Source of the DNA: an uncultured Clostridia bacterium
GTDB lineage: Bacteria; Bacillota; Clostridia; Monoglobales; Monoglobaceae
Direction: 5' to 3'
NCBI GenBank assembly: GCA_947631965.1
Contig: CANRNL010000007.1
Coordinates: 1-64,000 of the forward strand
Length of the DNA: 64,000 nt
The position numbers and the translations under genes were made by a program. Positions 53,701-59,687 of this stretch are shown one piece after another (within the stretch, counting starts at the first letter, position 1; every line of letters begins with the position of its first letter). The notes beneath the pieces are model-generated. The model saw only the letters and a program-made list of their open reading frames with translations, made no database searches and was not told the DNA's origin.

Positions 53701-53916
53701 GATGTGCGAACGCCCGAAGAATTTGCCGAGAGGTCGGCGGAAGGTTCGATAAACCTTCCGCTTGACACCCTCGAAACCGCACTTCAAGATTATGATATAA
53801 ACACCGTTTTGCTCTTCTTCTGTGCCTCCGGCAACCGAGCGGGTCAGGCAGTCAAAAAGGCAAGCGAAATGGGTTTTGAGAAGGCGTATAACCTCGGAAG
53901 TATAGATAATCTTTAA
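47758..53916 (+). CDS. Secreted multidomain GH3 glycosidase with C-terminal rhodanese domain
   Basis: The 2052-residue protein has a signal peptide (1-26) and a CBM6-like domain (about 30-180). The GH3 N-terminal barrel (about 293-600) carries the nucleophile Asp near 531 in GFDGYVTSDCGAG, the SDC form common in xylosidases and arabinosidases. The GH3 second domain starts near 643 and a fibronectin-like domain near 1058. A bacterial Ig-like region (to about 1250), a helical FIVAR-like stretch and a second CBM6-like domain (about 1465-1575) follow. The last 85 residues are a rhodanese domain (KLIDVRTPEEFAERS, and the CASGNRAG loop with Cys near 2022). It should remove xylose or arabinose units outside the cell; the rhodanese role is unknown. 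GAGGAGG precedes the ATG. Confidence 0.9.
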   Translation: MKFKRLLSAALAVFMLLTVTPAVFADDPDYGTASTGADGSVTLNFGYDSIIKSAHHSKEAMVTDKTYNVLRADYFQTDSSGEATLGLPSVSLSDGGFTKVDIVGAVLNDMTVEIKVGDVSVASLNAFTGSWDEYKTFTADLTDSSASGNVTLNFKGAASTYAGNYVYVKFYGGSGAVTPPPVQTDDPEPETPYEITDAAFGDGGLTVTYRKRSDAPAGAVLFAASYTDSSESEMVEGKYVDIDGSGSQKIDIAQPATGIVKAFIWDGKDTMAPISNLKKIALDVSGGDPIYTDPAYSFEERAADLVSRMTLEEKASQIGYKAPAIERLGVSAYDYWKEALHGVARQGKATSFPTALSMSNTWNRSLIQRMADVTSSEARAKNNRLNLSYWSPTINMARDPRWGRNEETYGEDPYLTGQLGAAFVKGMQGDDDKYLKTIATLKHFAANNNETNRSSGSSEMTEFNFRNYYTRVFQNVTEEVMPASVMSSYNATTIHRGTDIVYNFIPSLANSYLLQDLLRRNWGFDGYVTSDCGAGQYMANSSQFKQGMLGSTSKEIEEYVAQFFKNGLNVECNLSGGNWSQNYGAAMVEKGYISEEELERAVYELFLQRFRTGEFDEDVPYRNYTSADIETDENVAVAEEMAEESWVLLKNDGGALPLKNDVTNVAIVGNLADKIVLGDYTGEPTKTKTPVQGIGEELKKLNPSAEVNHLGVLSDNTLLYNVKSVNFVYSNGNKKKLDLTKATDVKGMTLTSDGQLTDVTPSAYAVIKDVDFNGVVNVEVEMSTGSRIGGSFNIAYGSVGSFATVHSTATDSLDTYATCKLPSDITDTGGYDGVSDLIITATGAAADFSVANYKAQLDAADVIIAYAGTVPKNSTGLGDADSSESHDRSNIDLPATQSHVKAICDAYPEKTIVVMQTVGQMNVEPFMNNCKAILWTSYNGQTQGTALGKVLTGEVNPSGRLTTTWYKNSDISKMELAGGEKTVGGIKGRYTNYDIQASGTNPGHTYQYYGGTPIYPFGYGLGYTSFEYSNMTEDKSSVDANGEITFTVDVKNSGSVAGKEVVQLYVAHPNAGSGNMPKKQLKGFEKVELQPGESKTVTIKLNVRDMYLFNESAQRDIVPAGTYTAYLAKNADDVSNSKTFTVSGTLNSTIKTVKAIPDGISVNGLIREDGSALEAKTKINANLSAVMSDELVYDLSKAAVKYESSNDSVATVDKNGVVSSGTREGVAVITASVTINGETKSTSFPVVNKLEIKPSEAEINEALASLKAAYDALPKAAYSEANWAEVEKIYGHGVSEINAAQTKAELDNILAQKINNMNSVPLDNLSVTYSINSVNTEHIVNGVIDYREGGIPAYSGASGTVTNAAPYGGIMLEAKDASGNKIDNSKLVWQIKKFDSSVRKVAEINSETGELTVYGNGIVQITAADIENLTCGTLMVQINMQIEGEYADDGGGADLSDNQSGSSGGHDAGSTGNAWMLYKSVKLSNLESIVARVAGKNAGVVNVSLAKDTLPDNLIATKSISATGGWSTWADETLTLNNEVVYNALQSGKLDEYGCADIYIQTNGINLDYFRMSYIENNDDVPYTIDKVINKADGKIKVTLGYRGSTLATDVTLAADVNGSEVTATVKGTGEYELNTGAADNTAMTIVVKDGERNLSEVYSHTYKVPVPSKIIVHSLSDSAYKNMESKTDGENMGTVNGLTGIGAWEIKSKSATYTYTDVNDNTYDYSFTQGWQAGRGYIPPAENVQRCMYFTMEYPGKVTVVFAGAAGRDMYINQNGEDTVGLGIDNNITAFSLETSDTENPIYVYGGGSNKQLLAIIIEYYGQGETASASVDEDFDRAVQFADWNGTRAVLTKNDLTGETKVWTENADGSRTQLSTEYFYENDIPYSYNDKYTINTLAPYKDRLYAGCDGGVVLVFTECIKCYKLKKAADIDIKDMKIEDGIMYVTDGTNDIQIDMSDLGADTIAIDEANVLIANGAKLIDVRTPEEFAERSAEGSINLPLDTLETALQDYDINTVLLFFCASGNRAGQAVKKASEMGFEKAYNLGSIDNL

Positions 53917-53918
53917 TT

Positions 53919-54135
53919 CCGCGCTCCGCGCGGGGGCGGGACGTCGAGGGCGCCGTCCCGTACAACCAAAAGGGTGTGCTGTTTGTTATAATTTTACAGG
54001 GTTCCCAAAAAGCGACTTGCGCTTTTTGGGAAAGAGGAGCAAGTTTTCCGTAAAAGCGCAGATGCACGCTTGCGGGCGGCAGAGCATAAAGGGAAACTTG
54101 CGACGCTGTAGGGTGCGGCGCCCTCGACGCACCGA
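53919..54135. repeat. Composite intergenic fold-back repeat, copy 2
   Basis: Modules A (53919-53963), C (54002-54104) and B (54113-54135) are the same as at 3.6-4.0 kb, but in the order A-C-B instead of A-B-C. The hairpin at the start of module C differs completely in sequence (TTCCCAAAAAGCG/CGCTTTTTGGGAA here, CCGACAAAAATC/GATTTTTGTCGG there). It joins the same downstream GAGGAGCAAGTTT. No gene lies in 53917-54223. Confidence 0.8.
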
Positions 54136-54146
54136 TTACCAACAAA

Positions 54147-54182
54147 GACACCCCCAAGGCGGCGTGCCGCCTTGGGGGTGTC
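54147..54182. terminator. Very strong GC-rich hairpin between convergent genes
   Basis: GACACCCCCAAGGCGGC and its exact complement face each other with two bases between them, giving an extended stem. It lies between the GH3 stop and the isomerase stop and probably ends both transcripts, although a long U-run is lacking. Confidence 0.7.
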
Positions 54183-54223
54183 CTATATTCCGCTTTCTTT
54201 TCTTACGCAAGAAAAGTACAAGA

Positions 54224-54859
54224 TTATAAAATATCCTTTATGTAATTTCCTATTTCCTCATCCTTGCAGTTTGCGAAGAACAAATCCTTAAAATTCTTGC
54301 CGCTGACAGCCGCCTTCAAAAAGTCCTTGTCGATGTCTCTGAGAATACTCATCATATCGCGGCAGGTCACCTTCTTGACCTCGGCAAGAATTTTGGCGTT
54401 TCTCTGTTCGGGAACGGCTCTCTCCTTGGGGTAGCCGCCGCCCCACTCCTCTACAAACAGCTTTTCAAAAACATACTTGAGGTTAAGCTCCGCGCCCCAG
54501 CCCCAACCTTTGGCAAACGGCAGTGCAATCGCGTTGCCGTTATTTACCTGGGTAAACTGATACGCGTCGGTCGGGTCTACAACGTGACCGCAGAATACGT
54601 TCGGGAACGCGTTGCACGCGAGCATCGCGCCTTCGCCCGTGCCGCAGCCCGTTATAACCAAATCGGCAGCGCCCGAATTTATGAGAATTGCGGTAAGCAG
54701 ACCGACCTGAACATATGTAAGCTGTGCCTCGTCGTCCGCGGTATACATTCCGTAGTTGAACACCTCGTGTCCGAGAGGCTCGGCGACTTCCTTTAAGGCC
54801 GAGAAAATAATCTCGTTCTTAGCCGCCTGACTGTTCTCATTGATAAGCGCTATTTTCAT
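54224..54859 (-). CDS. RpiB/LacA/LacB-family sugar isomerase, possibly DhuI-like
   Basis: The 211-residue protein has the family core: MKIALINENSQAAKN start, GLLTAILINSGAADLVITGCGTGEGAMLACN with the catalytic Cys region, and a C-terminal extension beyond the roughly 150 residues of plain RpiB. RpiB-family isomerases act on ribose-5-phosphate or galactose-6-phosphate. In some Firmicutes a member (DhuI) isomerises the unsaturated-uronate product handled by KduI. With kduI 10 kb away, a role in uronate catabolism is plausible but not shown. The ATG used follows AAAGGA by ten bases; the track start adds 16 residues. Confidence 0.75.
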   Translation of the reverse strand: MKIALINENSQAAKNEIIFSALKEVAEPLGHEVFNYGMYTADDEAQLTYVQVGLLTAILINSGAADLVITGCGTGEGAMLACNAFPNVFCGHVVDPTDAYQFTQVNNGNAIALPFAKGWGWGAELNLKYVFEKLFVEEWGGGYPKERAVPEQRNAKILAEVKKVTCRDMMSILRDIDKDFLKAAVSGKNFKDLFFANCKDEEIGNYIKDIL

Positions 54860-54922
54860 TTGTATCATATCCTTTCTTGATTTATAATAAAATATTAAAA
54901 ATTTCAAATAATTATCCCAAAA

Positions 54923-55327
54923 TTACGAAATGGTATAGCTTCCCTTAATCATAACCAGCAAATCGGTTTTTGCGCTTATTCCGCGCCCGTCGGCAAGCGG
55001 CACGATAAGCATATGGTTAGAAGGCATATCAGTTCCGTTTGGCAAATCCACTCCCGACGTAACGTCCGCAAGACCGCCCTTTTCGGTCGAAATAATCGTC
55101 GCGCTGCCCATTCTTAAAATAAGCTCACAGCCCGCTCCGCACATAACCTTTTGACCCGCGCTGACCGAAACCACCTCATAAGAAAGCTGGGGTACCACAT
55201 AGGTATCTATGTAGCTCTTGGAAACCACGGGATCATTCGAGTCGCCGACCTCGGCCGAAACGGGTATAAGCATAAGCACAGCCGCAGTTACTGCGGCGGC
55301 CGTCTTTAAAAAAGCGCTCTTTCTCAT
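54923..55327 (-). CDS. Secreted hypothetical protein
   Basis: The 134-residue protein has a clear signal peptide (MRKSAFLKTAAAVTAAVLMLIPVSA). About 108 mature residues follow, with glycine-rich beta-like stretches (CGAGCELILRMGSATIIST, NHMLIVPLADGRG) and the ending LVMIKGSYTIS. I do not recognise a named family; the ending resembles conserved clostridial exported proteins of unknown role. It lies between mazF and the isomerase, separated by about 50 and 63 bp. Confidence 0.65.
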   Translation of the reverse strand: MRKSAFLKTAAAVTAAVLMLIPVSAEVGDSNDPVVSKSYIDTYVVPQLSYEVVSVSAGQKVMCGAGCELILRMGSATIISTEKGGLADVTSGVDLPNGTDMPSNHMLIVPLADGRGISAKTDLLVMIKGSYTIS

Positions 55328-55377
55328 AAAAATCTTCCTTTCAAATAAAAGTTCTCGGATAAAATCCTCTTAAACAG

Positions 55378-55725
55378 CTAATCGTTAAGACCGAAGCTGA
55401 CCTCCAAAGCCTGGTTGACCTTATACATCAGCTTATCGTCCAAATGACCGATTTTTTCTTTCAGACGCTTTTTATCTATCGTCCTTATCTGCTCTGCGAG
55501 AACCACCGAATTTTTGGACAGCCCGTATTCGTTCGCGTCGATTTCGATATGCGTCGGCATCTTCGCCTTGTTTATCTGCGAGGTGATAGCCGTCGCAATG
55601 ACCGTCGGGCTGTATTTGTTGCCCACATCGTTCTGTATGATAAGCACCGGACGAACGCCGCCCTGCTCGGAGCCTACCACCGGACTGAGGTCTGCATAAT
55701 ATATATCTCCTCTTTTAACATTCAC
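55378..55725 (-). CDS. ndoA: MazF/EndoA mRNA interferase toxin
   Basis: The 115-residue product has the PemK/MazF core: [43 protein letters not shown] and [11 protein letters not shown]. It cleaves single-stranded mRNA at specific short sites and is held in check by its antitoxin. The track start adds 25 residues that overlap the antitoxin gene. The GTG used here has GGAG ten bases upstream and overlaps the antitoxin stop by 11 bases, so the pair is translationally coupled. The alr-antitoxin-toxin order matches Bacillus. Confidence 0.92.
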   Translation of the reverse strand: MNVKRGDIYYADLSPVVGSEQGGVRPVLIIQNDVGNKYSPTVIATAITSQINKAKMPTHIEIDANEYGLSKNSVVLAEQIRTIDKKRLKEKIGHLDDKLMYKVNQALEVSFGLND

Positions 55726-55891
55726 TGAATCCACTCTCCGTAAGTAATTTTTCGTACATTTCAAGAGCCTCGTTATCAGCGGTAACGCCGCTCTCGGCAA
55801 TTTCGAGGTTTATGTCCGCCATCGCGGCGTATCCCTCCCTGAGCTGCTCGGCAAGAAAATCGGTCTGCGCTTTTTTTGATTTATCAGACAT
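55715..55891 (-). CDS. Antitoxin of the MazF/EndoA pair (missing from the ORF track)
   Basis: A 58-residue ORF, just under the track's size cut, starts at ATG 55889-55891 with GGGGAGG eight bases upstream. It encodes [20 protein letters not shown], ending in FSEC. It is acidic and helical. Its position directly ahead of ndoA with an 11-base overlap makes it the antitoxin. It lacks an obvious ribbon-helix-helix start of the Bacillus EndoAI type, so it may neutralise MazF by the C-terminal helix alone. The track ORF at 55810-56031 is an out-of-frame shadow. Confidence 0.85.
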   Translation of the reverse strand: MSDKSKKAQTDFLAEQLREGYAAMADINLEIAESGVTADNEALEMYEKLLTESGFSEC

Positions 55892-55996
55892 TTTAAATTC
55901 CTCCCCGATGTACTCCTACTTACAGAATATTCAATACAGTTTGTCCAAGCACACAAATTTGACATAATTCCATAAGAAATCAGTTTTCTTATCACA

Positions 55997-56025
55997 ATTC
56001 TACCATATGTGCGCCCGCAAGTCAA
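55997..56025 (-). promoter_or_regulatory. Promoter of the antitoxin-toxin pair
   Basis: TTGACT (56020-56025) and TAGAAT (55997-56002) lie on the minus strand with a 17-bp spacer, between alr and the antitoxin gene. Confidence 0.65.
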
Positions 56026-56067
56026 ATACAAATATTGCCGTCCGGAGCTTCCGAAAAGTCTGAAATT

Positions 56068-57249
56068 CTATTTTTCACTTTTGAGAAGCCAGTTTTCCTC
56101 CGCAACGACTTTGCCCGACTCTATATATACACGGGGAACTCTCTTGCCGATAAGGCACAACAATTCATAATTTATCGTGCCCATCTGCTCCGCAACCGAC
56201 GAAACCGTGATTTCGGAATTGCCGGCTTTGCCGAAAATAACCGCTTCGTCGCCTACACTGATATTATTGACGCCCGTGACGTCAATCATACATTGGTCCA
56301 TACAAATTCTTCCGATTACGGGATAAATTTTTCCTCCCACAATCATTTTCGCCTTGCCCGACAAAATTCTCGAAAATCCGTCCGCATAGCCTATCGGAAC
56401 GGTGGCTATCTTGGTCAGCGCGGCGGTTGTGTAGGTTCTGCCGTAGCTCACCGGAACGCCTGCCGCGACCTCCTTTACATTCGTGATTTTCGCTTTGAGC
56501 TGCATGGCGGGCATAAGATTTATTTTAGACTTGTCCACTTCGTCAGACGGATAACAGCCGTACAAAACTATTCCCGCCCGCACCATATCGAGGTGCATTT
56601 CGGGAAACTGAATAATTCCCGCGCTGTTGCAGACGTGCTTTGTCGGAATACTTATTCCTGCGGCTTCAAGCCTTTTCATAAGACTGCAAAAACGCCCGAA
56701 CTGCAAATCGGTAAACGAGCGGTCTTTCTCGTCCGACGACGCAAAATGAGTGAACGCGCCCTCGATAAAAATATTCGGCAGCTTTGCAATCTCGGCTATC
56801 GTTTCTTCGGTCCTTCGGTTTACTTCTTCATCCTCGCAAAAAACAAATCCCACACGCGACATTCCGGTGTCGATTTTAATATGTATCCTGACGATTTTGC
56901 CCTGCCTCTCAGCCTCGCGGGAAAAATTTTTCGCGGAGTCGAGGTCGAACACCGTAGGCATAATATCATACTTCACGACCCGCTCCATATCCTCCTTGGG
57001 CGTGTAACCGAGTATAAGAAGCGGCGCGTCTATACCGCTTGTTCTGAGCTGTACCGCCTCGTCCGAAAACGCAATGCAAAGACCGTCCGCCCCGTTTTGG
57101 AGCATAAATTTACTGCTTTGAAAAACGCCGTGTCCGTATGCGTCGGCTTTTACCACCGCGTAGACCTTAGCGGAGGAGTTTGTTATACGGCGCACCTCCG
57201 AAATATTGTTTTTTATGGCGTCAAGGCTAATCTCCGCCCAAGTTCTCAT
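56068..57249 (-). CDS. alr: Alanine racemase
   Basis: The 393-residue PLP enzyme has the cofactor lysine motif VYAVVKADAYGHG, the C-terminal catalytic Tyr region GVPVSYGRTYTT, and the start MRTWAEISLDAIKNN. It makes D-alanine for peptidoglycan. The track adds three residues from a GTG; the ATG used has GAGG eight bases upstream. It follows the lipoprotein gene by 14 bp, in the acpS-ydcC-alr order of Bacillus. Confidence 0.96.
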   Translation of the reverse strand: MRTWAEISLDAIKNNISEVRRITNSSAKVYAVVKADAYGHGVFQSSKFMLQNGADGLCIAFSDEAVQLRTSGIDAPLLILGYTPKEDMERVVKYDIMPTVFDLDSAKNFSREAERQGKIVRIHIKIDTGMSRVGFVFCEDEEVNRRTEETIAEIAKLPNIFIEGAFTHFASSDEKDRSFTDLQFGRFCSLMKRLEAAGISIPTKHVCNSAGIIQFPEMHLDMVRAGIVLYGCYPSDEVDKSKINLMPAMQLKAKITNVKEVAAGVPVSYGRTYTTAALTKIATVPIGYADGFSRILSGKAKMIVGGKIYPVIGRICMDQCMIDVTGVNNISVGDEAVIFGKAGNSEITVSSVAEQMGTINYELLCLIGKRVPRVYIESGKVVAEENWLLKSEK

Positions 57250-57263
57250 ATGTAACACCTCGC

Positions 57264-57869
57264 TCAGTTCATTTGAAAAACACTTTCGTCAATTTTTTCG
57301 TTCAGCTTGAAGTTGCCGAACTCAACCGTTAAAACGGGTTCTTTGTCAGCACCGCGCGTTTCGATTTTGATTGGCAGATACGTCTTGTTGTCAATCCACA
57401 TACTCTGCTCGGCGCGATAGATATTTCCTCCGCCGCTCGGCGCGTCAAGAACCGTAAACCCGTTTTCCGCACCGCTCACCGTAACGGATGCGTCCTCGCT
57501 TTTAAAATATTCATTAAAAAAGTCGGTGACAAAAATATAATTTTTGTCGCCCGCTATATAATTTTCGAGTGTCTGCGCGCTGCCGCCCGACTTCATATAC
57601 ACATTGCCGCCCGCGCATATATAACTCATATTGTCAAAGTCGATGCGGTACTTGTCGGGCGCGGCATAATACTGTTTAAAGGCATAGCTGTTTCGGGTGA
57701 GGTTTGAAACCACCGTCATGGTTCCCTCCGCCGTATAGGATTCAAGCGAGTTATATATCTTAAAAATATCGGTATATACGCTGTGTTCGCTCTTTTCCGC
57801 CTCTTCGCAGGAGCATAGTGAAATTATCATAAGTATAACGGCAATCACTGCCGATATACGTCTCGTCAA
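57264..57869 (-). CDS. LolA/YdcC-like sporulation lipoprotein
   Basis: The 201-residue protein has a lipoprotein signal with lipobox LCSC (Cys near 20). The mature domain is an unclosed beta-barrel of the LolA/LppX fold (YTAEGTMTVVSN, KQYYAAPDKYRIDFDNM, WIDNKTYLPIKIETRG). In Bacillus the gene between acpS and alr is ydcC, a lipoprotein needed for sporulation, so this is probably its counterpart. The start is TTG and overlaps the AcpS-NnrD stop by four bases (TTGA). Confidence 0.8.
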   Translation of the reverse strand: MTRRISAVIAVILMIISLCSCEEAEKSEHSVYTDIFKIYNSLESYTAEGTMTVVSNLTRNSYAFKQYYAAPDKYRIDFDNMSYICAGGNVYMKSGGSAQTLENYIAGDKNYIFVTDFFNEYFKSEDASVTVSGAENGFTVLDAPSGGGNIYRAEQSMWIDNKTYLPIKIETRGADKEPVLTVEFGNFKLNEKIDESVFQMN

Positions 57870-59086
57870 ACATTCTCCACCCTTTCAAATATCTTGATTG
57901 CATACGGCAAAGCTTCCGCAAGGTCGCCCGCCAGCATACCGAAAACGCCCTTTTCCGCCGCCGCTATGTCGCCCGCCAGACCGTGCAGGAAAACTCCGTC
58001 CGCCGCCGCCTCATACGGCAGCATACCCTGAGCGGCAAGCGACCCTATAACGCCCGCCAGAACATCGCCTGTGCCGCCGGTAGCCATTCCGCAGTTGCCG
58101 GTACTGTTTACATACGTCTCGCCGTCGGGACCCGCGACAACCGTGCGGTGGCACTTCAGCGCAACCGTAACGCCGTATTTCGATGCAAACGCCGCCGCGG
58201 CGCTTTGCGTGTCGCTCAGTATCTCTTTTCCGTCCGCGCCGCTCAGGCGCGACATTTCACCGATGTGCGGAGTTAAAATAACCCGACATTTTTTCTCTTT
58301 TAATATATCTATATTCTCCGAAAGCGCGTTTATTCCATCGGCGTCTATAACAAGCACGCCCTCGTAATCGCAGACAAGGCGGCGAAGTATTTCCGAAATA
58401 TCCGCCGAGCGTCCTATCCCGCAGCCGAACACCACCGCGTCGCTCTTTTGTGCAAATTTTAATATATCCCTGTACGCCGCCTGTGAGATAACGCCGTCGG
58501 TGCATTTGAGAGGCAGGGTCATCGCTTCGGTGAGCTTTGCCGCCGCGATTGGCTGCTCCGACGACGGAACGCCGAGCGTCAAAAGACCCGCGCCGCTCCT
58601 GAGCGCGCCGCGCGACGCAAGGCACGCCGCTCCGGTCATTCCCTTGGAGCCTGCGACTATAAAAATCCGTCCGCAGTTGCCCTTGTGAAAGTCGGAGCGC
58701 CTCACCGGAAGCGGAAACGGCAAATCCGAAACCGCCGCATTTTTATTTTCGCCGCCCGCAACGACCGCAACCGCAGAAACGTCGGAGTGAGAAATGCTTA
58801 CCGAAACCGGTACCGATACGCCTTTGAAAACTATATACGGCTTGCCGAGCGAGCTGTGCAATATCTCAATATCGCGCGGCGAAACGCCGTGAAAACCCGT
58901 TCCGAGAAATTTTACGAACGCCTCTTTTGCGGCGAAACCGCCCGCCGCGCTCTCGTGCGGCTTTGCCTTGGAGCGGATATATTCGATTTCTCTCTCGCTG
59001 AAAATTTTATTTAAAAATTTAGCGTGCTTGTCCATAGCAGACCTTACACGCTCAATTTCCACAATATCAATACCTATATTCTTCAT
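57866..59086 (-). CDS. Fused holo-ACP synthase and ADP-dependent NAD(P)H-hydrate dehydratase
   Basis: Residues 1-118 are a full AcpS (MKNIGIDIVEIERV, GFAAKEAFVKFLGTG, SISHSDVSAVAVV). It transfers phosphopantetheine to acyl carrier protein. Residues about 130-406 are the NnrD/YjeF C-terminal kinase-fold domain (IFIVAGSKGMTGAACLASRGALRSGAG, ILTPHIGEMSRL, NCGMATGGTGDVLAGVIG), which repairs hydrated NAD(P)H. The linker is short and there is no stop between them. The start used follows AAAGAGG by six bases. In Bacillus acpS and ydcB-type repair genes are separate neighbours of alr, so the fusion condenses a conserved cluster. Confidence 0.93.
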   Translation of the reverse strand: MKNIGIDIVEIERVRSAMDKHAKFLNKIFSEREIEYIRSKAKPHESAAGGFAAKEAFVKFLGTGFHGVSPRDIEILHSSLGKPYIVFKGVSVPVSVSISHSDVSAVAVVAGGENKNAAVSDLPFPLPVRRSDFHKGNCGRIFIVAGSKGMTGAACLASRGALRSGAGLLTLGVPSSEQPIAAAKLTEAMTLPLKCTDGVISQAAYRDILKFAQKSDAVVFGCGIGRSADISEILRRLVCDYEGVLVIDADGINALSENIDILKEKKCRVILTPHIGEMSRLSGADGKEILSDTQSAAAAFASKYGVTVALKCHRTVVAGPDGETYVNSTGNCGMATGGTGDVLAGVIGSLAAQGMLPYEAAADGVFLHGLAGDIAAAEKGVFGMLAGDLAEALPYAIKIFERVENV

Positions 59087-59110
59087 ATTTGACCTCTTTA
59101 ACGTCAAAGT

Positions 59111-59650
59111 CTATCCGCGCGGCTCTGTAAACACACGCTTTGGATTATATTTTTTAAACCCGTCGAGGAGTCTGTCGTTCGGATTAAACAAAAGCATTTT
59201 AAGCGTTTCGCCCTCATTCTCGTCGTAAAACAGCATAAAGTACAAATCTTCGGAGTCAATCGACGTGCAGGCATTTATCTTCTTTACGGCTCCGTTCTCC
59301 ATATTGGTCTTAAAGTCCTCGTGGCTTCTGTGCGCCAAAATTTCTATTTTTCTTGCGTTGACCACCGTAACTCTCTTGCGCGAACGTCTGTTTATGATTT
59401 TATCGACGTCCATCTCCCCGTTTGTGAAGATGTATTCGTATTCGAGATTTGTCATTGCGATAACCTTGTAAATGCCCCAGACCACCGCGGCGACTATCAA
59501 AAGCATAAACGTCGAAAGCAACGGAATCGCCCGCAACACGTTCAGAGCCACATAACATATCGCAAGACCGAGTACGAGCGCGAGGCACGAGACAGCAATA
59601 TCCTTGCCCGTCTTTTTTTTCTTGACTATATACTCGTTATAAATATCCAT
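59111..59650 (-). CDS. Membrane protein of unknown function (DUF6106-like)
   Basis: The 179-residue protein has a lysine-rich start, two membrane helices (about 18-60: IAVSCLALVLGLAICYVALNV, LSTFMLLIVAAVVWGIYKVIAM), and a cytoplasmic domain of about 110 residues with NLEYEYIFTNGEMDVDKIINR. That domain looks like a PH-type membrane domain. It resembles a clostridial family of unknown function; the DUF6106 name is from memory and not verified. It lies between the glycosyltransferase and AcpS-NnrD genes in one direction. Confidence 0.65.
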   Translation of the reverse strand: MDIYNEYIVKKKKTGKDIAVSCLALVLGLAICYVALNVLRAIPLLSTFMLLIVAAVVWGIYKVIAMTNLEYEYIFTNGEMDVDKIINRRSRKRVTVVNARKIEILAHRSHEDFKTNMENGAVKKINACTSIDSEDLYFMLFYDENEGETLKMLLFNPNDRLLDGFKKYNPKRVFTEPRG

Positions 59651-59687
59651 CGTTCATTCCTCTTAATTCTTATCTTTTTCTATGCTT

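Noticed and set aside
55810-56031. 73-residue minus-strand ORF next to ndoA
   Set aside because: It overlaps the antitoxin in another frame, is rich in Arg, Ser and Cys, and lacks a ribosome site.
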